Source: Limnoperna fortunei
Lineage: Eukaryota > Mollusca > Bivalvia > Mytilida > Modiolidae
Direction: 5' to 3'
Length of the DNA stretch: 64,000 bases
Assembly: GCA_944474755.1 (NCBI GenBank)
Contig: OX104117.1
Span: 64,037,522-64,101,521, forward strand
Shown here: one piece after another, positions 38,601-50,500 of the stretch
Layout: each line of letters starts with the position of its first letter
Position numbering within the stretch: position 1 is the stretch's first letter
Notes under the pieces: generated by a model
The model's database searches: none
The model's input: the letters and a program-made list of their open reading frames with translations, nothing else
What the model was told of the DNA's origin: nothing
Made by a program: the position numbers and the translations under genes

Positions 38601-41600
38601 TACATGTAGTGATAAGGTATCTATACTTGAAACACAGAATAAGAATGATTCGACAGTGTTTTCATTCTTCTAAATGGAGAATATTTTGACGACAAATCTT
38701 CTAGAGAAGCTGTCTACAGTTTGACCTATTAACAGGATAAGATTGAGGATAATCTCACTTCCTTGCTTATAAACCATGCTGTTTTACATTTCCGCCAATT
38801 AATAACTCTTTTCCACAATTTAAATTATATTTTTCAACAAAAAGAAATTATATATGATTTCCGCAAATGTTATATCTAGTTACCTAATAGGTATATTAAC
38901 TGTTATGTTGGTCCTTGCTTTGTTTCCTTGGTGTTCGGTATTTGTGTTATTACCATCACTTGCTTACCACCAGGAGGTAGAAGCAAGAACCTTGATTGAT
39001 GGATTGGCTGATTTATGCTAAGTAACCTCCAGCAAGCAATTATTCAGGGTGTTAAGTAAAGAATATCTTTGTCAGTGTTGTGTGATGGATCAAAATATGG
39101 GTATTTACTTTTAGCGTATATTTGGAATTAGATACAGATGTACTAGTATTTGGTATATATGCATAATTTATAATTGTCCCAAGCCTATACATGTATCCTC
39201 CCCTTACTTGGTATCCTACCTCTTTCCAGACATCTATAACTTAAATGATCGATTAAAAAATTGTTGACATTATTTGACATAGTTACTTCTTGTTGACACT
39301 ACTAACTATATGTATACATACATACAGTAATTGTGAAAAAGTGTATTAAGGTACTCACAAAATTAATGAACAAAGTAAAACAAGGAATTGTGTGCAAAAA
39401 AACTAGATATCAGTGAGATGGTACCCATTTCTGTGGGCCCCGCCGACCTTGAGGTCAAGGTCAAATGTCATCAACCATGGTATGCGACACATCGCCTTGA
39501 TATTAACTACCCACATTCCAAATATCAAAAGCCTATCTCAAAAGATAAAAAAGTTACAACTCGGACATGAATTTGTTATTCAGAAAGCAATAACGTGACC
39601 TTAAGGTCAAAGCTAAAGGTCACATGTAAACAACCAAGGTATGTGACACATCACCTTGATATTATCTACCCTCATTCCAAATATCAAAAGCCTATCTCAA
39701 AAAATATAAAAGTTACAGCCCGGACATGAATTTGTCATACAGAAAGCAATAATGTAACCTTAAGGTCAAAGTTCAAGGTCAAAGGTTATCAACCACGGTA
39801 TGCGACACATCGCCTTGATATTATCTACCTACATTCCAAATATCAAAAGCCTATCTCAAAAGATAAAAAAGTTACAGCCCAGACATGAATTTGTCATACA
39901 GAAAGCAATAATGTGACCTTAAGGTCAAAGTTCAAGGTCAAAGGTTATCAACCATGGTATGCGACACATCGCCTTGATATTATCTACCTACATTTCAAAT
40001 ATCGAAAGCCTACCTTAAAAGATAAAAAAGTTACAGCCCGGACACGATTAGTTGGGACGGACGGATGGACACATGGACGGACCCACGGACGGACAGTACA
40101 AAGTGATGGGGGCCCTAATTAATAAAGGACTATAGTCTGTGTTCACATTTTTTCAATGCCTACTCTATGTTATATAACCTATATCACATATATATTGATA
40201 TTGGTGTATCATGTTGATATAGCATGTGACACAGATTTTATCATGTAATATTCTTTATATAAACAGTGCCAGCTGTTAAGACTTGACACGATCAGATTCC
40301 TGGAATTTACATGTGTTTCACACTTTTATTGGTCTGAAGCAACAGTAATTTTACACTTTCATTAAATGTATTTAAACCATTACAATGGAATATAAACATG
40401 ACATATAAGTATATAGACAAAGAATTGTGAGTACCGTTATGTTCCTTAATGCTAAAATCAGCCTGTTTTTGCTACCATATATCATGTTGAAAACAAGACT
40501 AAATGTTAATAATAATATGCTTGCTACTTCTAGCAAACCAGCTGGACTATCACAGTGCTGGCACACACAAACCTGATTAGTGCTCATGAATGTAGCAGTC
40601 ATAATGGGGCCCTATAAAAGTATGTTGTTTACATGTACATTATATGGAATTCAAATGATGATCCCAAGCATGCCAGTATGAGCTTGGGAACCATAATAAC
40701 CATAATGTTATAAAGGATGATGGATAGAAATACATTTACCATTAGGTCTATTATATCATAAAGAATACCTTTATATAATCTATAAATCCAAACGTTGCTA
40801 CTCCTGTCAAATTCTCAAAGTGCTTCACAAATCTGTCCACCTTCTTCTGTGTCCTAAAATCTCTGGATTCTCCACCAACATCATTGTCTCCAGGAATGTA
40901 GATTTTCTAAAAATAGTAATGGGCATGTTAAACAAAAAATTTGCACAATGTTGTGAGTCATTTCATTTCAGAAATTAAATGTCATGTTATTCAATTAAAA
41001 ATAAACTGGCTTTGCATAATTGGCTGTGTGTGATACATACTAGTGTGTAGTACACACCCATTCCAATGCAGTAACATTGATTCAATTAATTTAACATTAA
41101 CTATAGTACAATGTGTCTTGTTTTGAGGTTTTTTTCTGCATGAAAAATGAAAACTGCTTACGCACTTGGTCAAGCTTTTGTTCATTTTGAAGATCCAAAT
41201 TGATATCAACAATTATTTTCCCTAGTTAATCAGTGTTTTGCAATGCGGCAGTTTATTATTTGAAAAGGCAATTTTACATAGTAAATTTTGACATAAATTA
41301 GAAAGAAAATGTAAGCTAGGAGCAGGCAAATGGTGTCTTGCAATGTTGTTTGCAGTTTATGATGGAATAGTCACGCGGTTATTCTGAATACAATAGAACA
41401 TCACGAAAGCAGACGAATCTTTATAAGTAATGTTAGACCATGTTAGAAACTAAAATGGCTGTCTAACAATGTAAACTTCCTGTAAAATTTGCAACATGAA
41501 GTATGAAATATGGACATTTTATCATGGAATAATAAAAAAAATCCAAGCAGAAAACTTCATTACACAGGGGTGGGACTTTCAGTATAGAATAGTAAAATAC

Positions 41601-44600
41601 CACTTGTATAAAACTAACCCTGGCTTATCAGATCTCTTAAGACTAAGAGTGAGTATATACACAACAGATTACAGTCAATCTTATTGTAGATTTTCTAAGA
41701 CTTTTCAAGTCTTGATGATATCTTGTTTACAAAATTAATGTAAACATTTGCTTTAACAGAAAGTAAACAACATTATACATTTTATGATGTATATATGAGA
41801 TAACATTCACTAGTAATTTATCTTCTTGGCAAAGTTTAAGCAGAACTGTCAGATGATACAATCATATTCCCAATAAGTCATCAAAGCACATATGACACTA
41901 CTGTTCAGAAAGATTAACATAAGTTTATGTATTTAAGAAAAACGATTTCACAACAATATTGGGGCCTAGGTGGCCGAGTGGTCAAGGTAGTTCGTAAACT
42001 ATTGATCACGTGGTCTGTCAACACTGAGATTGCGGGTTCGATTCTCACTGCAGGCAGGGTGTACTGGACTCCAATCCTAATTAACAAGGATTGCCAGTTT
42101 TCCTAACGCAGGTCGGGGGTTCTCTCCGGGTACTCCGGCTTCCTTCCCCAATAAAAACTGGACGCCATGAAATAGCTGAAAAATTGCTGAAAGTGACGTT
42201 AAATCACCATACAAACAAACAAACACAATAATATTACTTTAGTGTATTTGGCAATGGAAAAGACATCTTGAAATCTTTGATATGCATATTGGTAGTCTTC
42301 ATTGGTAGCAGTGCTGCCCTCGTCCATCAGATCACCTAGGAACAGTATTATATCTGGCTGAACATGTTGATATACTAAACCAAAGGTTCTTGTCAGATAT
42401 CTGCAGTAAACAATTACATGTACAATGAATGGAATACCAACTAATGTCAATCTTCAGCTTTACTGCCACAGTTTCACAAAACATCTAAAATTTGAGAATT
42501 TCCTCAAATTATTTCCAATTCAAATTTTGAATCTGAAGGAAAAAAACCAAGGCTTTTAAGAGAATTTCAACTTGAGTTTTGTGAAACTGGGACTGATCAT
42601 TTCAACTGTTGTAGAAGCCTAAAAGAATAGACAATAAACATAAATAAGACCTCTCATTACTTCTGATGTACTGATATATCCCACATATCAGTAATAAGAG
42701 ATCTCATTTTACATTTAATTACCTGATAGATTGAGATAATCATATACACCCTTGTTGAATAAATAGTAAACTTCATTGTGTAGGACTGCAGGTTGAGTGC
42801 ACTTTCATAAGTTGATTTTCACACACAGTGTGAACTCACCCTTAGATGTGTTAAACATAGACCGATGAGAGTTAGTACTAGTCTGCTGTGTTACCTAGAG
42901 TTGCTTGTTTAACCTGGAATTAGCTTCATGATTACCTTACACCTTTAAAATTGCAATAAAATATTAGTTTATAAAACTTCAATAAGGTTTAATTTCAGCT
43001 ATAAAAAATTAAATCAAAAACACTTAAATGTTCAAAACTGACAACCTGAAAAAATTATTAATATTTAACTTTTAACACATAGAAATATTTCTACTTATTT
43101 ACAAACAAATTAAAATGCAAAAATCAAATCTGTACTTGAAAATTTAATTGTATACTCTACTGCTCTCACACTGATCAAAATACACAACCTGTACCTGTCT
43201 ATATCCCATCTGGCTAATGCTCCTAAAGGAAATGGTCCCTCAAACTCGTACCCTTGTATTTGGGGATCGGATACCAGTAGTATCACTTGTTCTTTGTCAT
43301 AATTCCTGAAAGAACAGTTTTAAATAATTAATTCACTAAATTACAAATGTTTAATTAACTATATATTTCACCAGTTTAACTTCTATATTTATTTTATAGA
43401 TTTTACAGGGCAAATGACACATGAATGATGGATATAAAATTTTGTTAAAATTAGACAGTTATCTCCCTTAGATTGCAACATATATGTAAATTTGTTCAAT
43501 CAGTTACATGTAAGTTTAAAAAAACAAACTGCTGACAAATATTTAGCACTGTAATTGGCACAATAAAAATAATATTATTAGCCATTTGTTGTAATTATTT
43601 AGTAAATAATGATAAAAAATATTATATATACAAAAAACACATAAATATAATCAGCAATACATGTAGCTGTATATTCTACAATTTTTCATACTGTTACCTG
43701 AAATTTTTTAATTACGAAATAATGTGTGACATCTATTACACACTATTTCATACTTACTGAAAAAATGATAATAAGGCAAACAAAACTGTTTCAGTAAAGG
43801 ATGGATGAAATAACAAAAAAATGGCATCAGAAACTTTGTCAAGAAAGTCTGCTACTCATGACAAGTGATTTTTTTTCTGGGGCAGTAGCACAAAGAATTG
43901 TACCACTTTGAGAAACTTTAGACAAACAAGGTTAAAATTATTATTCAGTTGATTATTTCAAATACATTTTTAGCTTATGTGTTTCATTGTTGAAGATTGA
44001 AAAACATACATTGTAATTCTGTGTAAATTATTTACTACATTGTAATTCAGACTGTATTTACTTTCAAAAAGAAAAATTTTACAAACTTTTATCTAGTTAA
44101 TTATAAGATTAACCTAAGAAGAAAATATTTTTATAACAAAAAAAACAGTTTTTAACATTTTTGCTTATTAAATTGAACACTAGAAAAGATCTGTCAATGA
44201 AAAAAAAAACATTTAAAAGTTGTTAAACAGTCAGCCCAAAAAATGCATGTAGTTATCATAATATTAAAGATCAATTATTTTGAAAATATGCAGTTAACTT
44301 ATACACAGAATATATCACACTTGTCTTTATACATGTATACTGCCACATTTATAAGTAATTATGCTAATTTATTTCTATTCAAACTGGTTTTTTATTTTTA
44401 ATAAAAAATATTTGTTCTTATTTCTACAAACACTTCTAAATAAAAAATTTTAATAAAATAAAAGGGGAATAAATAGAAATAGGAAAAAAACCACCTAATA
44501 TAAAATTTCCACACACAAAATTCAACAGTTATTTCCCTTAGTCAACCATTAAATCCTCATTAAAAGAATGTTCTGTCAGCAATATTAGTTCTGTGACTTG

Positions 44601-45622
44601 AAATGTAAATTGTATATGTGCAAATGTTAGAACAGTGTGATGGGCTAGTTTAAATGAGTGTCTACACATCATACAGATATATGAATGTAAAGATAAATGT
44701 TTCTTTTTTTTTTTTTGAGGTTTTGGGCATTATCAACAATTGTGATGTCATTCAGTTTTTATTTGGGATACTAGCAAGATATACCAGGAGTACCCAGTGA
44801 GAACCTCTATTTTGGGCAGAAAAACAGGCTATGCTTGTAAAATAGAGTTGGAAAAAGGCACACCCTGCCCAAAATAAGACTCAAATCTCAGTCTCGACAC
44901 ATAGGTGATCAAAAGTAAATAAATGTCTACTTTAACAACTTGACCACTGAGGCCCTAGACCAAATGTATAAAACACAGAACTACATGTAACATCCCATTT
45001 AACTTGCAAAAACACAGATTTATTTGTTAACATCTTAAATCAGTTATAAGAGCAGATAGACAGAAAATTAAACTGAGCCGGTCTCAATACCACAAAGCAT
45101 AGTACATGATGTACAGAGAGTTTGGAATCAGAAAATTTAATTCTCAACAAGTACTATCAATATTTTGTTTATATTGATACACGATTTTTTATGACTAGTT
45201 ATAGGGGAATACAATACATGTATTTCCCTTTCTTTGTTCATTAATGCATTTACATGTAATAATGAATAAATTGAAAAAGTATATTGAATACATGTAAGTT
45301 GCACTATTCTGTTCTGTACACATTTTTTGTGTAAATTGCTTTATTAAAGTTTTTGGTTAGATGTACCAGATGTACCAAGATTGATAAGTTAAAATTGTTC
45401 TTTGGAGTGTACAGAGAAGATCTTCTTTGTACCATTTTTCCCTTTTATTTCTTTTTGTAGTTTTCATGTTTTATACCTTTCATCTGGCAAATCGATGTGT
45501 GGCCATCTAAAGCTTTGCATAATATAGATAACACATTCATTGAACAGGACTGTTGTAATAAATATGGTCAGTAAAGCTGATCTGGGTGTCCATCCACAAA
45601 TTATAAGATCTCTCCGTGCCAT
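32531..45622 (-). CDS. MPPE1/Cdc1-like metallophosphoesterase, eight coding exons, 376 aa
   Basis: Coding exons 45477-45622, 43195-43305, 42238-42400, 40769-40906, 38400-38540, 37173-37280, 33959-34157 and 32531-32655 join in phase with GT/AG introns throughout. The product has an N-terminal hydrophobic segment (residues ~16-34, LLTIFITTVLFNECVIYIM), a calcineurin-like phosphoesterase domain, and a C-terminal membrane segment (LISFVLCLLVFLY) followed by SRCCK. Metal-site motifs in order are VSDPQI, GDLMDEG, PGDNDVGGE, LVSHF, then FLCNDCMKD. The DPQ first motif and double anchor fit the Cdc1/Ted1/MPPE1(PGAP5) group, which remodels GPI-anchor glycans in the ER/Golgi using metal ions; length is close to human MPPE1. 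Near the end, EIMVPTCSYRMG is the conserved substrate-side block. The GDND motif suggests the Cdc1-like invertebrate branch rather than strict MPPE1 orthology. The fifth motif lacks the usual histidines. ATTAAA variants (32439-32444, 32331-32336) are possible polyadenylation signals. Confidence 0.85.
33959..34157 (-). CDS. Metallophosphoesterase coding exon 7
   Basis: Acceptor TTTTATTCCAAG, perfect donor GTAAGT. It begins ASVFLCNDCMKDDD, where the family has a GHxH- or HDH-type motif, and ends with EIMVPTCSYRMGVSNIGYG. The strong match of the second half makes the exon itself secure, so the odd first half is not an artefact of a wrong frame inside the exon. Confidence 0.8.
34555..34726 (-). 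repeat. tRNA-derived SINE, head truncated, intronic
   Basis: Starts with the (GTTT)n-type tail, continues GTGTTTAACACTAC, CCATGGCATCCAG and AGATTGGAGTCAAGTACACC, and stops before the tRNA-like head. It lies in the intron between coding exons 7 and 6 of the metallophosphoesterase gene, in the same orientation as the gene. Confidence 0.75.
35753..35925 (+). repeat. tRNA-derived SINE, head truncated, intronic
   Basis: Begins GCGGGCAGGGTGTACTGGAC, passes CTGGACGCCATGATATAGCT and ends in GTGCGTAAAAAAAAAACC instead of the AAAC tail. It is opposite in orientation to the host gene. Confidence 0.75.
36755..37028. repeat. Tandem duplication of a ~145-bp segment, intronic
   Basis: Two copies (from ~36763 and ~36907) share CCTTTGGGAATTAATTAGGA, ATACATGTTTATCTTTTTTT and AAGATGTCTACGTCAGATCT. 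They are ~90% alike, so this is a fairly recent local duplication. A 13-G run followed by GGGGGGG (36736-36756) lies at its left edge. It ends ~145 bp from coding exon 6. Confidence 0.8.
37173..37280 (-). CDS. Metallophosphoesterase coding exon 6
   Basis: Acceptor TTCTTGCAG, donor GTAGGT, 36 codons in phase 0. It encodes VHVLVSHFSVLVKDK; the His of SHF fits the fourth metal motif (family form SHxPL). Confidence 0.8.
38400..38540 (-). CDS. Metallophosphoesterase coding exon 5
   Basis: Acceptor GTTTGTTGCAG, donor GTATGT, 47 codons in phase 0. Contains IIAESLGREI and VVNHGTILPRDKP. An alternative weaker donor (GTAATT) nine bases upstream would also keep the frame and drop three residues. Confidence 0.7.
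39440..40100. repeat. Tandem array, ~155-bp unit, four copies, intronic
   Basis: The unit includes AAGGTCAAAGTTCAAGGTCA, TATGCGACACATCGCCTTGA, AAATATCAAAAGCCTATCTC and CCGGACATGAATTTG. It closes with GGGACGGACGGATGGACAC. Each unit opens with direct AAGGTCA hexamers, the half-site recognised by nuclear receptors. It sits in the intron between coding exons 5 and 4 of the metallophosphoesterase gene; short frames in it are spurious. Confidence 0.85.
40769..40906 (-). CDS. Metallophosphoesterase coding exon 4
   Basis: Acceptor TATTTTTAG, donor GTATTC, phase 0 at both ends, 46 codons. It encodes KIYIPGDNDVGGES, the third metal motif, in which Asp replaces the His of the commoner GNHD form. Confidence 0.85.
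41961..42226 (+). repeat. tRNA-derived SINE, complete reference copy
   Basis: The head GGGGCCTAGGTGGCCGAGTG holds an A box (TGGCCGAGTGG), and the B box lies in GCGGGTTCGATTCTC 45 bases on; a Leu/Ser-type tRNA origin is likely from the GGCCGAGTGG core. A ~170-bp body ends with TTAAATCACCAT and an (AAAC)n tail. Molluscan tRNA SINEs of the V-SINE group (such as RUDI) have this layout, but identity was not tested. It is antisense to the host gene and its tail abuts the exon 3 donor. Confidence 0.9.
42238..42400 (-). CDS. Metallophosphoesterase coding exon 3
   Basis: Acceptor TTTACTGCAG, donor GTAATA. It encodes QPDIILFLGDLMDEG, the second metal motif, then an amphipathic helix region. A complete SINE in the intron ends about 11 nt beyond this donor. 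Confidence 0.85.
43195..43305 (-). CDS. Metallophosphoesterase coding exon 2
   Basis: Acceptor TTCTTTCAG, donor GTACAG. The 111 nt encode the first metal motif (LLVSDPQIQGYEFEGPFP). DPQ replaces the more usual DxH, as in fungal Cdc1. Confidence 0.85.
44700..44960 (-). repeat. tRNA-derived SINE, old copy, intronic
   Basis: Diverged but collinear with the family: GTCATTCAGTTTTTATTTGG, AAAACAGGCTATGCTTGTAA, CACCCTGCCC, AGACTCAAATCTCAG and head complement TTGACCACTGAGGCCC. It lies in the first coding intron of the metallophosphoesterase gene. Confidence 0.7.
45477..45622 (-). CDS. Metallophosphoesterase coding exon 1
   Basis: Starts at ATG GCA CGG AGA and ends GAT GAA AG before donor GTATAA. 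It encodes the short cytoplasmic N-terminus and signal-anchor segment. A strong acceptor (TTCTTTGTTTTGTTTACAG, exon from 45666) lies upstream, so the transcript probably has a non-coding first exon further right that I cannot place. Two very short upstream ATGs in the 5' UTR precede the chosen start; each runs into a stop within a few codons. Confidence 0.8.
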
Positions 45623-45879
45623 TTAAACCACCAGGACATTCTGTTTATTTATATCATTAGTGCAACCTGTAAACAAAACAAAGAATGTTTCATGTTTACA
45701 GTACTGTATGCATGATGAATGATTATTTATATAGAACAAAAGAAATCAAATTAACACATACATGAAGGCAGTGTGAAATTGATTATATATATTCACTATT
45801 GGTTTGACATTCAAGCCATTATTCAGCATTAAAATAACATTATAAAAAATCAAAGAATGTGTCCATGGGACACAGATGC

Positions 45880-46190
45880 CCCTGCTAAATGAAGTCCCAA
45901 ACAGGAAGTAGTTGTCCGACAGGTCTCAAAGTTGCTTAGGACATACAAATTGTGATACTGAACCACCCTGCCAAATTTCAAATTGTTCTCATGTATGAGA
46001 TAAGCTTGACGGAAATTTGTACAGACAGAAGGACGTACAAATGAAGTCCCAAACAGGAAGTAGTTGCTGGACAGGTCTGAAAGTCGTTTAGGACGTAGAA
46101 CTTTTGATACTAAACTACCCTGCCAAATTTCAAATTGTTCTCATGTACGGTTTCTAAAAAGCTTGACAGAAATTTGACGCATTTAGTTTG
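45880..46190. repeat. Tandem duplication, ~150-bp unit, two copies
   Basis: Both copies contain AAATGAAGTCCCAAACAGGA, GTAGTTG, GATACT, ACCCTGCCAAATTTCAAATT and GTTCTCATGTA. A GACAGACAGAAGGACG piece separates them, echoing the GGAC tracts of the larger arrays. It lies ~260 bp upstream of the metallophosphoesterase 5' UTR acceptor. Confidence 0.8.
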
Positions 46191-47194
46191 TTTTGAACCT
46201 GAAGTTCTTTCAAAGTATAATACATGTATATTATAATAATTTTCTTTGAAAAATATATAAGCTGCAATTTCAAGAAATATAGTCATTATTGATACCTTGA
46301 AAATTTCTGTAAAGTGATGTCTTATGAAGGTATTTGGTTAATGTGCAACTTTATGCAGGTGGAAGTGCACGTGTAGAAGAATTATTTCTGGGTTTAATGT
46401 TATGTTATTCTATTTATATTCTTTGAAAATTTTGCCCAGATAAACATTTCATGTTCATAATAAACTTTTAGGAATATTACAAGAACTTCATGTATGATGT
46501 TTATGTCTACACCTATACGAAGTAAAATATTTAATTTATTTTTATTTGTTAATACCATGAATAGCTACAAGTACTGAAAAAGAAAGAAAAATATTTGCTA
46601 CTAGTAAATCTGTTGCTTTTTTCATTGATTAATGATATGGTTATGTGCTGTTTGATGTTATTGCATACCATGAATAATAATGAAAAAGAAAGAAAAAACT
46701 AAATGACACACATGACTGTATGAATGTTTAAATGGTTTTAATATTACTAGTATAAAAATATGATAAAAATAACTCTGCTTTTCTAGTGATGATGATAAAA
46801 ATATGTTGACACACAAGTCAAATTTTAATTTAAAAATCCAATTGAACTCTATTACTCAACTGTTGTTCTTCTGTCATACTTTTTGTTACATGTAGGTCTT
46901 TGTTTAAATTTTGTCATGGCATGTCTTATTAAAACAAGTATGGGTAATATATTCAGTGTTGTTGTTATGTCCTTTTTAGATTTACTAAAGTAAATTTGGA
47001 ATTAATATTTTTAATTGATATTTCAATATGTGTCTTTACAAAATTGTTTTTTTTGTAAATTTATATGATCACTAACAAACAGAAATTCTGGAAAAGAAGA
47101 AATACATCGTCCCTTCACTTACATGAACATGTAGCTTTCATGACTTTTCTGCCCTTAACTAATCTGTCTTCAAGCCATTGCAGCACTAAACTAG

Positions 47195-47400
47195 AATTAT
47201 AGTCATTTTGTACCATAACCATACTGTACCATTGCCTTTTCTTACTCAAAATTACCATTTCCTACCATCAAAATGCCATATCGTAGAATGTACCATAATT
47301 TATTGCCATTTCGTACCATATGTAAATTAAATCGTACGATATGTAAACAATTTCGTACCATGCGTAAAATTGAAATACTAAATAGTACACTGAGTAAAAA
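47195..47400. repeat. Cluster of TCGTACCAT-type repeats
   Basis: At least seven copies of [T/C]GTACCAT or its complement occur in 200 bp, including AGTCATTTTGTACCATAACC, TGCCATTTCGTACCATATG and the palindromic ATCGTACGAT. Matching copies in inverse order are found at 51880-51965. Confidence 0.6.
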
Positions 47401-47675
47401 TTTGTTGAAAATCTTTAAATTAACCTAAAGACGATATATTAAATACTATTAATTAAAAAAAGATTACGGGTATTTGTGTATAATATAAATATTTTAAAAA
47501 AATTTTGGACAAGAAATTATTTTTTTACATGTAGTTCGTTTAAAGTAACTATTATGACAAATTTTAACTTAAGCATTCTGAATAGAAATGAAATAATTGA
47601 TGTGTAAACAAAAAGGGCTTCATTCTTCATTAATTAGATTTAAAAATAATAATGACTTTCACTGTTTTCTTTAGA

Positions 47676-47804
47676 AGCAATCCTTTTAAGCAGCACGACG
47701 GTGTATACAAGTTCGTACAAAAGCTGATGGCCCTGTGTTATCTTCCTCACGAACACATTTTGCCAGCCTTAATCGCCTGCAAGACCAGCTTGATGATGAC
47801 GTAG
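47676..47804 (+). pseudogene. MULE-type transposase C-terminal remnant
   Basis: A short frame reads KQHDGVYKFVQKLMALCYLP, then HEHILPALIACK, and ends at TAG. The pattern of a K-[IFV]-[RQ]-K-L-[ML]-AL-[PC]-[FY]-LP core followed by a short Ala/Leu helix is typical of the C-terminal end of Mutator-like transposases in animals. Only ~40 codons remain, with no catalytic DDE region nearby. I judge it a relic. Confidence 0.4.
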
Positions 47805-48136
47805 TAAAGCTTAAAGAGCTAACTTTTGTCTCTATTTTTACATACAGGTTGATGAAATTAAAGCTTATCTATATATATACATGATATAGTTCATGATTAA
47901 TAAGACACACCTCCTCATTAACTCGCAGTTTGTAATGTTTATTTTAATAGCTTATCTATGCATAGCATTGGGAATTTAAACATGCACGTGTAGCCTTTCT
48001 GGGGACTGTATATTTTATTATCTTGATGTTTTACTTTAGTACATAGAATTAGTTTACCGAATATAATTAGAAAGTAGAACTTCATGTTTGTTTTATTTTA
48101 TTCAATAACTTTGGATCCGACACTAAAAGTCATATA

Positions 48137-48235
48137 TTTGGATCTAAAATGGTGGAGAACCGAATTTAGTTATTTTATGTATTTAAAGTGAATGAATATT
48201 TTTGGATCTAAAATGGTGGAGAACTGGTTTTTGGT
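48137..48235. repeat. Short tandem duplication of TTTGGATCTAAAATGGTGGA
   Basis: Two copies about 65 bp apart, each followed by GAAC[CT]G. No coding sense apparent. Confidence 0.6.
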
Positions 48236-48539
48236 AATGACATTTAATTAAGTGACATTAACTATATACAATTCTGAGATTTTTTTACAACCACTGGGAT
48301 ACATTAATTTTCCTGTGAGTACCTATTAGTTCCCTGTGACTAGTAGATTTATAACTTTTAAATTTGATGGATTTAATGATGCCACCATACTGTGAGTAGA
48401 TATACATATCCAGTCTTTATGTCGATAAAATATGAATGTGCATATTGACGTGCTACATAATCGTCAAATTAGTAGTTTAATACAGGCTGTGTTAAACTAT
48501 ATCATGGTATTGTACAAATCTAAAAGGAAGAGAACCCTA

Positions 48540-49606
48540 CAGCAAAGAAAGCCGCTAAACCCAAAAACGTAACAGTCTTACAAAAAGCTTGCATCAGATA
48601 GCACAAAACTTTGGCATTCACTTTAGTATTGTATCCCATCTACTGAAACTTCATCGAGATGATGGAACTATTGAGGAATTCCAAGGTCAGGTCGACCACC
48701 AAAAAAATCTGACAGGGAGGATAGAGCACTCGTTCGTGTACTACTAGTAGTAGCTAAACGCCAATAGTTTATGCTTGCCACTGCAAGATATCTTCATGAC
48801 GATTGGAATATTGCAACAAGAGTCGCCATTGGAACAGTTAACATTCGCCTAAACAATACAAGGTTGAGAGCTCGTGGTCTCTTGAAACGTCCACTGTCGA
48901 CACAGAGACATCGCCAAGCACATTTAGAGTAGGCACAATATCACCGTCATTGGAATATTCTAAGCTGGCGACAAGTACACTGGACAGACGAAAGCAGATT
49001 CCTTCTCAGTCATATTGATGGCGCATGCGCGTTTGGAGACACTGCTTACAACCAGAACAACATCCTTGGCACTACAGCGTTTGGCGGTGGTGGTGTTACA
49101 AGGTGGGAAGGCTTTTCATATGACTTGTAAACTGAATCTGTATGTGGTTGATGGGACAATGACTATGCAGAAAGATTGAAATGACGTCATTAAGGCTATT
49201 AATTGTTCCACATTTTGGCAATCATGCACTTGGTACTACATGTAGTAACAGACCTATCTTTATGGATGACAACACAAGACCTCACCGATCTGCAATTGTA
49301 CATGATGTTATCGAAAGGGAAACTATTGAGCATCTTCCATGGCCAGGGAAACAATTGAGCATATCTTCCATGGCCATCCATGTCATACTATATGAATCCA
49401 ATTGAAGAGTTGTGGGATATCATTGGCATAAAATCAATAACAGAGCACCTGCTTGTAAAATTGTCCAAGAACTATGTGTTTCCATTAAAAATGAATCAAT
49501 GGCAGAATTTACCACATGCTATACTAGTACTTCGTCGTTTAGTCAACAGCATGAGGAGGATAGTTAATGAACTGTACCAGAAGGGTGGTGGTTACACGAC
49601 TTACTG
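48540..49606 (+). pseudogene. Tc1-like transposase, decayed
   Basis: Fragments in shifting frames keep the order of a Tc1/mariner transposase. A helix-turn-helix-like N-terminus is followed by RLRARGLLKRPLSTQRHRQA, WTDESRFLLSH (first catalytic Asp), the FGGGGV block, FMDDNTRPHRSAIV (second Asp), HLPWP and MNPIEELWDIIG (the glutamate in the NPIE context). Stops and frameshifts occur throughout, for example before AQYHRHW and after FSYDL, and a short duplication of the ATGGCCAGGGAAACAATTGA region lies at 49330-49375. It cannot encode an active enzyme. Terminal inverted repeats were not identified with confidence. Confidence 0.8.
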
Positions 49607-50087
49607 AGTATTTTGGGTGTAACACATTTCAGAGTGACTTTTTTCCCCCTGAATGTTGACCTGTGATGATGTGTTCACTTTAAGTTCATGAAATTGAAGT
49701 ATGCAATCAAACTTATTTTTTTGATAAATGAAAGTTATAGTTAAACAAATAATCCATTTATCCTTGGGTCTGTTTCAATATGTTATGAAGCAATTATTAG
49801 TAAAATATTTATTCCATTTCAGGCTTAAATTTATATGTCATTTTACCAGATGGTCATTTATTGAAACGAGTCAATTCTTTATATTTGATGTATTTTTATT
49901 TGAATCAAAATGTCATAATCACATACAAATTTACTATGCAACTGGCATGATCTGTATTCAGAATTGCCTTAATGGCATAATTAAAACAAGAATCGAATAT
50001 CTGGACCACTGGAAATTTTGTCAGGACTAGTTAAATTATGTGGTCCACAGGTCCTGGACCACTACAGCTCTGCAAAATTTTTTAACC

Positions 50088-50500
50088 CCTGGCATTGCAG
50101 ATGCGAGCTACTAGTATACGGTTACATGCATGTGTGTAAATAAGGTCACATGATCCATATGAACAAACCCATTTCGGATGGTAGCTGAGCTGTTTGAAGA
50201 AAATATTGAGGTCGAGCACAAAAAAAAATTATTTTAAAGTAGACAGAAATAAATTTTACATCAATAAAATTAAAGTGTTTATTTTTTAAATAACAACAAA
50301 AATGTCAAACAATTTTTTTTTTGCAATCTCAAAAAAACGCTTTATTTATTTTTTACATTTCTGTGACGTCACCAACACATTTAAGACATTACGTCACAAA
50401 AGGAATGCAGAGGCACTCTTAGGGTCCTCTGAAGTAACCTCATGAACCATAAAATATGCGATGCTCGCATTTAGGCTGTGCCTATATATATTCATATTAT
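50088..50500. repeat. Dispersed ~400-bp repeat, copy 2 (partner at 28205-28605)
   Basis: Collinear with copy 1 and in the same orientation. It begins GGCATTGCAGATGCGAGCTA and ends around ATGCTCGCATTTAGGCTGTG. The GCGAGC/GCTCGC pair near its ends suggests short terminal inverted repeats. Confidence 0.7.

Noticed and set aside
39388..40122. Several 60-70 codon plus-strand ORFs
   Set aside because: They are frames through the 155-bp tandem repeat, antisense to a gene intron.
41961..42050. Functional tRNA gene
   Set aside because: A and B boxes are present, but the acceptor and anticodon stems do not fold and the sequence continues into a SINE body present in many copies.
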